The translations under genes were made by a program, and so were the position numbers. A stretch of DNA of 64,000 nt from positions 62,001 to 126,000 of the forward strand of contig SSFR01000007.1 in NCBI GenBank assembly GCA_008015505.1, given 5' to 3'. The stretch comes from Pedobacter sp. (lineage in GTDB: Bacteria; Bacteroidota; Bacteroidia; Sphingobacteriales; Sphingobacteriaceae). Position 1 is the stretch's first letter. Every line of letters starts with the position of its first letter. Under the pieces are notes generated by a model. It searched no databases, had not been told where the DNA came from, and saw only the letters and a program-made list of their open reading frames with translations. Below, piece by piece: positions 29,136-38,621 of this stretch.

Positions 29136-29975
29136 CTATTTAATCAGATTATACAGCTCATCCAATTTAGGTGATAGTACAATTTCTATCCGTCGGTTTC
29201 GACTTCTGCTATCGGGGGTTGAGCCACTGGCAATGGGTTGAAACTCACCTTTTCCTGTTGCGGTGATGCGGGTGTTTTCAATTTTTTCAATCTCGGTCAG
29301 GTAGCGTACTACGGAGGTAGCACGCAAAACACTTAAATCCCAGTTATCTTTTATTTGCCCTAAGTGTGCCACGCGCTGGTTATCGGTATGTCCTTCCACA
29401 GAGATATTGATCTCGGGTTGATTTTTGAGCACTTTGGCTAATTCCTGTAAAGCGAGTTTGCCTTTTTCATCGATGATGATGCTTCCGGTGTCAAACAGAA
29501 GCTTGTCAGTTAAAGACACATATACCTTACCATTTCGGATATCGACAGATAAGCCACTTTGTTGAAAGCCTAATAGGGCTTTTTGAAGTTTATCTTTGAG
29601 CGCGTTGGTCGCTTCATCACGTTTGCGTAAAACTTCTTCTACTTCTTTTAATCGTGCTTCTCGTTTTTTAAGGTCTTCAGATAATTGATTGATTTTGGAA
29701 GCACTATTTGAGCGCAAAGAGGTATAGTTAGCATGTAATTGGTCAGCCTTACCTTGCAGTGCAGCGATTTGCTGATTAAGCCTAATGGTGTCTATTCTTA
29801 ATTGGGCAATTTGGCCCTCTAGGGATTCTATTTTGACTTTGGCGTTGTTCAAGCCATCTGCAATAGAATCACACTGAGATACCAGCGTACGATATTTTTT
29901 AGATGATAAGACTACACAGGCATTTAGTGAGCTTAAGACTACTATTGCCGATAATAAACCAAATAGATATTTCAT
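29136..29975 (-). CDS. OmpA-family peptidoglycan-binding lipoprotein/coiled coil
   Basis: Coiled coil then LLFDTGSIIIDEKGKLALQELAKVLKNQPEINISVEGHTDNQ...SRNRRIEIVLSP. Confidence 0.88.
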   Translation of the reverse strand: MKYLFGLLSAIVVLSSLNACVVLSSKKYRTLVSQCDSIADGLNNAKVKIESLEGQIAQLRIDTIRLNQQIAALQGKADQLHANYTSLRSNSASKINQLSEDLKKREARLKEVEEVLRKRDEATNALKDKLQKALLGFQQSGLSVDIRNGKVYVSLTDKLLFDTGSIIIDEKGKLALQELAKVLKNQPEINISVEGHTDNQRVAHLGQIKDNWDLSVLRATSVVRYLTEIEKIENTRITATGKGEFQPIASGSTPDSRSRNRRIEIVLSPKLDELYNLIK

Positions 29976-30032
29976 ATTTTTTAAATAGTAATTAGTACAA
30001 TTTTATTTTTCAGATGAGCCAGTAGGCTAATG

Positions 30033-30695
30033 CTACCCGATCGCCCTACGAAGAAATGCAATAAATGGATAAAGCTCACTAAATCCTTTTACGACTTTTT
30101 TGGTTGCATCAGCTCCTTGTAGGTCATCTGGTGACAGGGGATGACTCACTGTGAAACTTTTCAGTTGAAGGTAAGAGATATCCGGATGATCTACCGAGTA
30201 TCCTTTAGGAGCTGCTTTCAATTTGTCTTCCGCATCTAAATATCCAAAGTAGTTTTTGAATGAATGACGATCAATAACGGTATGAAAATCAGCCCCATTA
30301 TAATCTATTTCCTGGCGAATGGCTTTCAGAATATTTGCTTCGGGCATCCAGCATCCTCCTGCGAGGAATGATTGTTTGGGGTGAATATGTAAATAATATC
30401 CAGGGCCATTAAAATTTTTCCCATCAGGGGAAATTCCTACACCAAAATTGGTTTTATAAGGGGTTTTATCTTTGCTGAATCGGATGTCACGATAGATGCG
30501 CATCACGCAATCTTTGGGATCGAGATCAGTAGGAAGCCCCGGGTCTATTTTGCACAGTTCTTCTTTGATCTGAGCTACAAAAGCGAGTACATTTTCGCGT
30601 GCCTCATCATGTTGTTGCTTATGTGCATGAAACCAATCACGATTATTGTTTGTCGCTAATTGGCTTAAAAAAGTGAGGGTTTTGGGATGGATCAT
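30033..30695 (-). CDS. DUF2461 (TIGR02453) family protein
   Basis: LTFLSQLATNNNRDWFHAHKQ, VMRIYRDIRFSKDKTPYKTNFGVGISPDGK. Confidence 0.85.
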   Translation of the reverse strand: MIHPKTLTFLSQLATNNNRDWFHAHKQQHDEARENVLAFVAQIKEELCKIDPGLPTDLDPKDCVMRIYRDIRFSKDKTPYKTNFGVGISPDGKNFNGPGYYLHIHPKQSFLAGGCWMPEANILKAIRQEIDYNGADFHTVIDRHSFKNYFGYLDAEDKLKAAPKGYSVDHPDISYLQLKSFTVSHPLSPDDLQGADATKKVVKGFSELYPFIAFLRRAIG

Positions 30696-30779
30696 GAATT
30701 TCGGAAAAGTAGTTTTACTCCTCCAAAAATAAGAAACTTGATGGTTGTCTGGATCACCTTATCTTTGGTGTCTGAACTT

Positions 30780-30941
30780 GAGCTTGCTTAGAGTTTATTT
30801 TATGAAATTATTGCAGGTTATTTTTGAGCGAAATGAGGCAGATTTTGGAGCCATAGCGGGGCTTCTATGGCGAAAAAATCTAACGAAATTGCAGCCAAAA
30901 AGAACCAAAAGAATAAAATCAAATAAACTCTAAACAAGCTC
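30780..30941 (+). repeat. ~161 bp MITE-like / structured repeat element, copy B
   Basis: Terminal inverted repeats gagcttgcttagagtttattt / aaataaactctaaacaagctc (20/21 pairing); internal hairpin gccatag/ctatggc; same sequence as copy A in opposite orientation. Confidence 0.8.
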
Positions 30942-30997
30942 CTTTAAACAAGTTCAATGTGTCGAATTGAAACGACAAATGTTTTACAGAGCCTGGT

Positions 30998-31489
30998 ATG
31001 CGAAGTTTTTTTCTTTATTCTTGTTTGCTTATTATGAGTTCCTGTAAATTCAATTCGAATATACAGGGGCATGGGGTAGACTATTTGCAGGGTGTTTGGG
31101 TAGAAGATCATGCAGGTTATCAAATACAGCGATTAGAATATACCCTCCACACGTTTAAATTTACTTGTGATTCATTTTATTTGAAGCTAGATACTTACGC
31201 CAAGGTGAACCGGTATTTCGATCATTGTTTTAATCAGGGCCATTGGACTGAATATGTCAAGGGTACTTATTTGGTTAATAAGGATACTTTAGTACTGAAT
31301 GGAACATTTACTAAATCGAACTTTAAGCAAAAAATATCAGGTTGTTATCGTATTGGGCAATATGTGCGGGCTTTTTTTATTGAAAAAAAGTGTGATAGTT
31401 TCCTTATTCTTCAGGACGTTTCGCAGCATATGCCAGTTTCATTACGTTTGCAGCAAAAAATAAGTTGTATTCCTAAGCCAATCAATTAA
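30998..31489 (+). CDS. hypothetical lipoprotein
   Basis: Lipobox IMSSCKFN; LQGVWVEDHAGYQIQRLEYTLHTFKFTCDSFYL. Confidence 0.6.
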   Translation: MRSFFLYSCLLIMSSCKFNSNIQGHGVDYLQGVWVEDHAGYQIQRLEYTLHTFKFTCDSFYLKLDTYAKVNRYFDHCFNQGHWTEYVKGTYLVNKDTLVLNGTFTKSNFKQKISGCYRIGQYVRAFFIEKKCDSFLILQDVSQHMPVSLRLQQKISCIPKPIN

Positions 31490-31524
31490 ACGCAGCGTTA
31501 CTTTTTAATTAAAACATATCAAAA

Positions 31525-32322
31525 ATGAATAACAGACCTATAAAGCATTTTACAATAGCTTTTTTCCTCTTTTATCTGCCTTTGAAAAGTATGGGATGGG
31601 GTGTTATTGGGCATCGCGTAGTTGGGGAAATAGCTGATAGCTATTTGAAGCCCAGTACACGTTTGGAAATCAAAAAAATTCTGGGGAATGAAACATTGGC
31701 CATGGCTAGCACTTGGGCAGACTTTGTGCGATCAGAAGCTGCCTATAATTACTTAAACAATTGGCATTATATTAATCTGAATCGGGGGTACTCCCATGCT
31801 CAGATGGAGGATTTTTTAAAGATAGATACCAGTACTAATGCCTATTCGAAGATTAATCTTTTGATGAAAGAGCTCAAAAACAAAGAGTTGGCGATGGGTA
31901 AAAAGCGAATGTATTTACGTATGCTCATTCATTTGGTGGGGGATATTCATCAGCCGCTGCATTCGGGAAACAAATCGGATCGTGGTGGCGGCGAAATTAA
32001 AGTGACTTGGTTTGATAGACAAAGTAATTTACACTGGGTTTGGGATGCTGAGATGATCGATTTTCAGCAATTAAGTTATACTGAGTATGCTAACTCAATT
32101 AATGAGACTACTGATAGTCAGCGGGATGATTGGACCAAAGGGGGGCTGAGCAGCTGGCTATTTGATGCCTATCGGCTTTCGGATGTAATTTATGCCAGTG
32201 CAAAATCGGGAGATAAGTTAGACTCTAAATACAACTATGACCATATTACTATTGTCAACGGGCAACTTTTAAAAGGAGGGGTTCGTTTGGCTGCTTTGTT
32301 GAACCAATTATTTGCCAGTTAA
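31525..32322 (+). CDS. S1/P1 nuclease
   Basis: WGVIGHRVVGEIADSYL, WADFVRSE, LIHLVGDIHQPLHSGNKSDRGGGEIKV, NLHWVWDAEM. Confidence 0.92.
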   Translation: MNNRPIKHFTIAFFLFYLPLKSMGWGVIGHRVVGEIADSYLKPSTRLEIKKILGNETLAMASTWADFVRSEAAYNYLNNWHYINLNRGYSHAQMEDFLKIDTSTNAYSKINLLMKELKNKELAMGKKRMYLRMLIHLVGDIHQPLHSGNKSDRGGGEIKVTWFDRQSNLHWVWDAEMIDFQQLSYTEYANSINETTDSQRDDWTKGGLSSWLFDAYRLSDVIYASAKSGDKLDSKYNYDHITIVNGQLLKGGVRLAALLNQLFAS

Positions 32323-32326
32323 TTCG

Positions 32327-32770
32327 ATGAAGATATTGATGGTTTGTTTGGGCAATATTTGTCGTTCGCCGCTTGCTCATGGCATATTGGAGCATTTAGC
32401 TAAAAGGGAGGCTTTGGACTGGGAAGTGGATTCTGCAGGCACAGGTAGTTGGCATATTGGTTCTGCTCCTGATAGGAGATCTATTGCGGTAGCCAAAAAA
32501 TATGGAATAGATATCTCTCAGCAGCGTTGTAGGCAATTTAAAGTCAGTGATTTTGATAGTTTTGACCAGATTTATGTAATGGATAGTCAGAATCTGGAAG
32601 ATATTCTTTCCCTTGCCAGAAATGAAACTGATAAAGGTCGTGTGGCTCTTTTGTTAGAAAATGACAGTATTCCTGATCCATATTATAACGACGCTCAATT
32701 TGAACCTGTTTTTCAGCTAATTGATCAAGCTTGTCGCTTACTATTAAAGAACCATAAGGAATCAAAGTAA
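32327..32770 (+). CDS. low molecular weight protein-tyrosine phosphatase
   Basis: MVCLGNICRSPLAHGIL (CxxxxxR), DSAGTGSWHIG, DPYYND. Confidence 0.93.
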   Translation: MKILMVCLGNICRSPLAHGILEHLAKREALDWEVDSAGTGSWHIGSAPDRRSIAVAKKYGIDISQQRCRQFKVSDFDSFDQIYVMDSQNLEDILSLARNETDKGRVALLLENDSIPDPYYNDAQFEPVFQLIDQACRLLLKNHKESK

Positions 32771-32793
32771 GAGCTTTTGAGTACCTTCGTGGC

Positions 32794-34167
32794 ATGGCTT
32801 TAATTAAACCAAGTATTCCCAAAGGAACACGCGATTTTTCACCCAAAGAAATGGTGAAGCGTAATTATATTTTTGATACGATACGGTCTGTTTTTAGCAA
32901 ATTTGGTTATCAGGAGATTCAAACTCCAACGATAGAGAACCTTTCTACACTTACTGGTAAATATGGTGATGAGGGAGATAGACTTATCTTCAAAATTTTG
33001 AATTCGGGTGATTTTTTAGCTAAAGTAGATGCACAAAAATTGCAAGCTAAAAACTCGGATAGTCTTGTATCTGAGATTAGTGAGAAAGCACTTCGTTATG
33101 ACTTGACAGTTCCTTTTGCTCGCTATGTGGTTATGCATTATCATGAGTTGTCTTTTCCATTCAAGCGCTTTCAGATGCAGCCTGTTTGGCGCGCTGATCG
33201 TCCGCAAAAGGGGCGTTATCGTGAATTTTATCAATGTGATGCCGATGTAGTAGGTTCAGCTAGTTTGCTAAATGAAGCTGAATTGGTACTCATTTACGAT
33301 GAGGCACTCACTAAGTTAGGTCTAAAAGATTTTACCATTAAGCTTAACAATCGTAAAATATTAGCTGGAATAGCTGAAATTATTGGTAAGCCTAATTTGA
33401 TTGTAGATATGACTGTCGCTATCGATAAGCTGGATAAAATTGGGCTGGATGGTGTATGTAACGAATTGAAAGAGCGTGGATTTACTCAGACAGATATCGA
33501 TCAATTAAAGCCTGTTATTCTGCTTCGGGGAAGCAATGCTGAGAAATTAGTGCAATTACGTTCAATTTTGTCGACTACAGCTATTGGCTTAAAGGGTATA
33601 ACAGAAATAGAGCAAATCTTTTCCTATCTCGAGTACTGGCCATTAGAGCGAGCAAATGTGGAATTGGATATTACTTTAGCTCGGGGACTCAACTATTATA
33701 CAGGGGCCATTTTTGAAGTCAAGACTAATGAAGTATCAATGGGAAGCATTGGAGGGGGGGGGCGTTACGATGATTTGACAGGTATGTTTGGTTTGAAAGA
33801 TTTAACAGGGGTTGGAATTTCTTTTGGTGCCGATCGTATTTATGATGTGATGGAAGAGCTTGGTTTATTTCCCCAAGCGGTCTCTCAGGGTTCTCAAGTA
33901 CTCATCAGTAATTTTGATAGTCGAGCAGAAACTTATGCATTGCCCTTATTGCATCAGCTTCGGGCTAAGGGAATCGCTGTAGAAATATATCCTACTCCAG
34001 CCAAACTTAAAAAACAAATGAGCTATGCCAATGATAAATCGATTTCATATGTGATTCTCATTGGCCAGGATGAAATGCAGTCGGGTTTACTCACTTTGAG
34101 AGATATGCGAACTGGCGAGCAGAGAAAGCTTTCAATTGAGCAGATTGTAGCAACATTGATTTATTAG
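32794..34167 (+). CDS. hisS: histidyl-tRNA synthetase
   Basis: KGTRDFSPKEMVKRNYI, RYDLTVPFARYV, MQPVWRADRPQKGRYREFYQCDAD, ARGLNYYTGAIFE. Confidence 0.96.
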   Translation: MALIKPSIPKGTRDFSPKEMVKRNYIFDTIRSVFSKFGYQEIQTPTIENLSTLTGKYGDEGDRLIFKILNSGDFLAKVDAQKLQAKNSDSLVSEISEKALRYDLTVPFARYVVMHYHELSFPFKRFQMQPVWRADRPQKGRYREFYQCDADVVGSASLLNEAELVLIYDEALTKLGLKDFTIKLNNRKILAGIAEIIGKPNLIVDMTVAIDKLDKIGLDGVCNELKERGFTQTDIDQLKPVILLRGSNAEKLVQLRSILSTTAIGLKGITEIEQIFSYLEYWPLERANVELDITLARGLNYYTGAIFEVKTNEVSMGSIGGGGRYDDLTGMFGLKDLTGVGISFGADRIYDVMEELGLFPQAVSQGSQVLISNFDSRAETYALPLLHQLRAKGIAVEIYPTPAKLKKQMSYANDKSISYVILIGQDEMQSGLLTLRDMRTGEQRKLSIEQIVATLIY

Positions 34168-34201
34168 AGTCTCTTTTTATTGTAGGATAATTGTTTTAAA
34201 G

Positions 34202-34516
34202 ATGGATAAAGTTGGTTATCGGTACACCTGCGCAATGGAGACGCAGGTTAAAGAAGAAGTTTTAACACTGGAGGAAATATTGGTGGGGATTAAGGCTTCA
34301 CATCATCTTATTTTATGGAATGATGATACCAATACCTTTGATCATGTGATCGATTGTTTGGTCCGATATTTAGACTATACGGAGCGACAAGCCCAGCGAA
34401 TCGCTTGGACGGTTCACAATGATGGCAAATGTATTATTTTGGAGGGTTCTTATACTGAGGTTGAAGTTTACCGAAAGATACTTCAGCAAGAAGGGCTTAG
34501 TGTGACTGTAGAGTAA
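34202..34516 (+). CDS. clpS: ATP-dependent Clp protease adaptor ClpS
   Basis: HLILWNDDTNTFDHVIDCLVRYL; start may instead be 34235. Confidence 0.85.
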   Translation: MDKVGYRYTCAMETQVKEEVLTLEEILVGIKASHHLILWNDDTNTFDHVIDCLVRYLDYTERQAQRIAWTVHNDGKCIILEGSYTEVEVYRKILQQEGLSVTVE

Positions 34517-34537
34517 AACAAACTAAAACAGATATAT

Positions 34538-35626
34538 ATGAAAACAATCATGCTCTTACTAGCTACCTTAAGTGTTAGTATTGTTACGCTTCATGCGCAG
34601 ACGTCCAGTAGCAATATTGGTAAACTTAGGGTGGTATCACAACTTAAGATACGTCCGGGAAATGTGGCCGTATCTAAGTATGGACGCATTTTTTCTACTA
34701 CACATCCACTAGGTAATCACTCATTACAATTAATTGAGATAACGGGCATGAGGTCCTATATTCCTTTTCCGAGCGAATCCTATCAAAAAATGGATCAGCC
34801 AGCCTCTGACGAAAAATTTGATTCACCATTAGGATTAGTATTTGATTCCCATGATCATCTTTGGACTATTGATATGGGAATAGCGCTTGGGCGAACGCGC
34901 CTTTGGTGTTTTAATATTAGAAACAAAAAACTGCTCGAAAAAATTACATTACCTGAAGATATCGCACCCAAAGGTAGCAATATCAAAGATCTGGTCATAG
35001 ATGATGAAAATGGCTGGGCCTATATGTCTGATATTAAAAATCCGGCAATAATTGCCATTAACCTAAAAACAAAAGAAGCACGTAGGTTTAGCCATCACTC
35101 TTCTCTACAAGCGGAAGATATTGACATGGTTATTGATGGGAAAACGATTCATTTCGCTGGTAAACCAATACGTATTGGTATCAATCCAATCACTTTATCT
35201 GCGGATAATGAAACTTTGTATTTTGGCGCTATGAATGGCCAAACCTGGTACCAAGTTCCTACAAAGTACTTTAGAGAAGGAGCCAGTGATGCAATGATTA
35301 GTACCATGATCAAGGTTAATGGTAAAAAACCTTTGTCTGATGGGGCAAGTACTTCAGCTAGTGGTAACCATTATTTTACTGACTTGCAAGGTCATGGCAT
35401 TACTAAGCTATCACCCGATGGTACTTTGAGTACTTTAGTTACAGACAATAATAAAATAAAATGGCCTGAAAGTATACGTTTTGGTCCGGATCAATATCTT
35501 TATTTATCTGTTAATCAATTAGATAGGACACCTGCTTTTACTGGACATGAAGATGAAGGAGAAGCTCCATACTATATTTTAAAAGTGTATACTGGAGAAG
35601 ATCGAGTAAATCTAGCCTCGAAATAA
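34538..35626 (+). CDS. major royal jelly protein/yellow-like beta-propeller protein
   Basis: Signal peptide; GNVAVSKYGRIFSTTHP, LGLVFDSHDHLWTIDMG, NIKDLVIDDENGWAYMSD. Confidence 0.75.
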   Translation: MKTIMLLLATLSVSIVTLHAQTSSSNIGKLRVVSQLKIRPGNVAVSKYGRIFSTTHPLGNHSLQLIEITGMRSYIPFPSESYQKMDQPASDEKFDSPLGLVFDSHDHLWTIDMGIALGRTRLWCFNIRNKKLLEKITLPEDIAPKGSNIKDLVIDDENGWAYMSDIKNPAIIAINLKTKEARRFSHHSSLQAEDIDMVIDGKTIHFAGKPIRIGINPITLSADNETLYFGAMNGQTWYQVPTKYFREGASDAMISTMIKVNGKKPLSDGASTSASGNHYFTDLQGHGITKLSPDGTLSTLVTDNNKIKWPESIRFGPDQYLYLSVNQLDRTPAFTGHEDEGEAPYYILKVYTGEDRVNLASK

Positions 35627-35656
35627 TATCTCAGCTTCTTCTCCAATTTATCCCAT

Positions 35657-35696
35657 GAAAAAGGGCAACCCAATCTTCTTTGGGTTGCCCTTTTTC
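35657..35696. terminator. bidirectional terminator between convergent genes
   Basis: gaaaaagggcaacccaa-tcttct-ttgggttgccctttttc, perfect 17 bp stem. Confidence 0.85.
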
Positions 35697-35714
35697 GTGT
35701 AAGTTATCGTATCG

Positions 35715-36968
35715 CTAAATACCAAAAGCTTCTTTAATCATATCTACGCTATCTAGTTTTTCCCAGGTAAATAGTTCTACTTCTACTTTTTTGGTATCGC
35801 CACTACCGCTGGTAAACTGTTTGGTGATGATTTTGCTTTCACGTCCCATATGTCCATAAGCTGCAGTTTCAGAATAGATGGGGTTGCGTAATTTCAATCG
35901 TGTTTCGATACCATAGGGAGTCATATCGAATAGCATTGCAATCTTGTCAGCGATTTGTCCATCTGTAAAATCTACTTTAGCTGATCCGTAGGTGTTTACA
36001 TAAATACCCATCGGATCTTTCACACCAATTGCATAGGAAACCTGAACCAATATCTCGTCACAAATACCAGCAGCGACCATATTTTTAGCAATGTGACGTG
36101 TGGCATAAGCAGCTGATCGGTCTACTTTGGATGGATCTTTGCCTGAAAATGCTCCACCACCATGAGCTCCTTTTCCGCCATAGGTGTCTACAATGATTTT
36201 TCGACCAGTTAAGCCGGTATCACCGTGTGGTCCACCAATCACGAATTTGCCAGTGGGATTAATGTAGTATTTGATTTGATCGTTAAAGAGGGCCTGTAGT
36301 TCGGGTTTCAATTGTTTTTTAACACGAGGAATTAAGATAGAAACGATATCCTCATAGATTTTTTTCTGCATGGCTAGTTCTCCATCGAACTCATCATGTT
36401 GGGTAGAAACCACAATTGTGTCAATGCGCACAGGTTTGTGATCATTGTCATACTCAATGGTAACTTGTGATTTTGCATCGGGTCGTAAGTAGGTGATTTC
36501 TTTTCCTTCGCGTCGTAAAGTAGCCAGTTCGAGTAAAATTTTGTGTGCTAAATCTAATGCCAAAGGCATGTAATTATCAGTTTCATTGGTAGCATAGCCG
36601 AACATCATACCTTGATCTCCAGCACCTTGATCTTGTTTTTTCCCACGAGCAACACCTTGATTGATATCAGGAGATTGTTCATGAATAGCAGAAATGACAC
36701 CACATGAATTAGCTTCGAACATATATTCTGATTTGGTATAACCAATTTGTTTTACCACATCGCGTGCAATTTTTTGTACGTCGATATAGGTATTTGATTT
36801 GACTTCGCCGGCTAGAACGACTTGTCCAGTGGTTACCAGGGTTTCGCATGCCACTTTGGAATCAGCATCCCAAGCCAAGAAATTGTCAATTAATGCATCT
36901 GATATTTGATCGGCGATTTTATCTGGATGACCTTCCGATACAGACTCTGAGGTGAATAAGTAAGGCAT
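35715..36968 (-). CDS. metK: S-adenosylmethionine synthetase
   Basis: [64 protein letters not shown]. Confidence 0.97.
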   Translation of the reverse strand: MPYLFTSESVSEGHPDKIADQISDALIDNFLAWDADSKVACETLVTTGQVVLAGEVKSNTYIDVQKIARDVVKQIGYTKSEYMFEANSCGVISAIHEQSPDINQGVARGKKQDQGAGDQGMMFGYATNETDNYMPLALDLAHKILLELATLRREGKEITYLRPDAKSQVTIEYDNDHKPVRIDTIVVSTQHDEFDGELAMQKKIYEDIVSILIPRVKKQLKPELQALFNDQIKYYINPTGKFVIGGPHGDTGLTGRKIIVDTYGGKGAHGGGAFSGKDPSKVDRSAAYATRHIAKNMVAAGICDEILVQVSYAIGVKDPMGIYVNTYGSAKVDFTDGQIADKIAMLFDMTPYGIETRLKLRNPIYSETAAYGHMGRESKIITKQFTSGSGDTKKVEVELFTWEKLDSVDMIKEAFGI

Positions 36969-37234
36969 AAAATTCGATTTGAATTAGTTAATAAATTGGT
37001 AGGTAAGTAATAGAAGAGGAGTGTTGATTGGATAAAGCCAATTGTGTTTTAGCAATTTTTTTATGTGGTTGCAATCAACGCAAATCATTCCACCTTTTAC
37101 GAACGCAAAAATAGTATATATTCCTGAAGCTCGAAAAATTAGAAGTACTTTCGTGTGATTTCCCCAATTTGAAAACAGAATCTGATAGAATTGTATTCAC
37201 TTTTGGGAGTTTATGTAACTGAAAATGAATATAG

Positions 37235-38104
37235 GTGAATAAAATTCTATTTATAATTAATCCAATTTCAGGGGGGACGAGTAAGCGTAATTTCCCAGAT
37301 CAAGCTATTCGTTATCTCGATCCCGCAAAATTTTGTCCCTATTTTTTGTTTACCGAAAGAGAAACTCATGCTTATGAGTTGACTCTGGAGGCTATTCAAT
37401 CAGGTGTAGATATTATTGTCGCAGTAGGTGGGGATGGTACAGTTAATGAGGTGGCATCTGCTTTGGAAGGATCGGACAAAATCATGGGTATAATTCCTTC
37501 TGGATCTGGCAATGGACTAGCTAGATCTATTGGTATTCCTATGAATCCTATGCGAGCGATTAATAAGTTAAACGAATTGAAAATTGATCTGATTGATTCT
37601 GCAATACTCAATGATTATAAGTTTTTTAATGTGGCAGGAGTAGGCTTTGATGCACATGTAAGTGCTCGCTTTGCCAAAAGTAAAACCAGGGGCTTGTTAG
37701 GATATATTCAAATAGCTGCTGCGGAAATTATTCGGTATAAATCTCAACATTATACGCTTGAAATTGATGGTAAACGAATTGAGCGAGATGCATTTTTAGT
37801 GAGCATAGCCAATGCTTCTCAGTATGGGAACAACATGTATATCGCCCCATTTGCATCGCTTAGTGATGGTGTATTGGATATATGTATTGTCAAACCATTA
37901 CCTATATATTATCTTCCCATTATGGGTTTTCATTTATTTAATAAAACAATACATCGGTCTAACTATATGGAAATTATACAAGGAAGAAATATTAAGATTC
38001 ATCGACAACAATCAGGACTTGTTCATTTAGATGGCGAACCCAGGCAGATTGAGGGTGATTTGCAAATCGCTTTAAAGCCGCTTTCTTTGCGTGTGATTCA
38101 TTAG
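37235..38104 (+). CDS. diacylglycerol/lipid kinase family protein (YegS/BmrU-like)
   Basis: ILFIINPISGGTSK, VAVGGDGTVNEVASALEGSD, IIPSGSGNGLARSIGIP; GTG start. Confidence 0.9.
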   Translation: MNKILFIINPISGGTSKRNFPDQAIRYLDPAKFCPYFLFTERETHAYELTLEAIQSGVDIIVAVGGDGTVNEVASALEGSDKIMGIIPSGSGNGLARSIGIPMNPMRAINKLNELKIDLIDSAILNDYKFFNVAGVGFDAHVSARFAKSKTRGLLGYIQIAAAEIIRYKSQHYTLEIDGKRIERDAFLVSIANASQYGNNMYIAPFASLSDGVLDICIVKPLPIYYLPIMGFHLFNKTIHRSNYMEIIQGRNIKIHRQQSGLVHLDGEPRQIEGDLQIALKPLSLRVIH

Positions 38105-38119
38105 ATAAGTTTTATTCTC

Positions 38120-38461
38120 ATGTCAAAAAAGAATAAGTCAGTCAGTGGGATAGTCTATTCTACGGATCCTCAGTTTTTATATCAATTTGAGCAGGAGCAA
38201 GCACATGATACCCTACCTCCTGCTCAACAGAGTTTGCGTGTTCAGTTGGACAAGAAGCAAAGAAAGGGCAAAATAGTTACTTTGATCACTGGATTTGTTG
38301 GTACTGTAGCGGACTTAGAAGCACTTGGTAAGAAATTGAAACAAAAGTGTGGGGTAGGAGGCGCAGCAAAAGATAGTGAGATCCTTATTCAAGGAGATTT
38401 TTGTGATAAAATAAGTGCAATATTGATAGATGATGGTTATAAAGTGAAAAGAGTTAGGTAA
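38120..38461 (+). CDS. SUI1/YciH-like translation initiation factor
   Basis: RKGKIVTLITGFVGTVADLEALGKKLKQKCGVGGAAKDSEILIQGDFCDKI. Confidence 0.9.
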   Translation: MSKKNKSVSGIVYSTDPQFLYQFEQEQAHDTLPPAQQSLRVQLDKKQRKGKIVTLITGFVGTVADLEALGKKLKQKCGVGGAAKDSEILIQGDFCDKISAILIDDGYKVKRVR

Positions 38462-38621
38462 AGAGCCGGCCTAAAGTTTATTTTATAATTCAACTATGAA
38501 ATAGGATGTAATGTAGTAGATTTTATTTATCGGTGGTATTTTTTGCTCAATTGATAATAATGCTTTGTAAACATTCATGTACTTATTATTTTTACGAAAT
38601 ACCCATACCTATTGTAAGCCT

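Noticed and set aside
30745-30933. 62 aa ORF MSGSPYLWCLNLSLLRVYFMKLLQVIFERNEADFG...
   Set aside because: Lies within the MITE-like copy B; the equivalent frame is not preserved in copy A, so it is probably not coding.
36969-37234. Possible SAM riboswitch upstream of metK
   Set aside because: No SAM-I or SAM-II core motif recognised in the leader; it is AT-rich with no obvious multi-stem structure.
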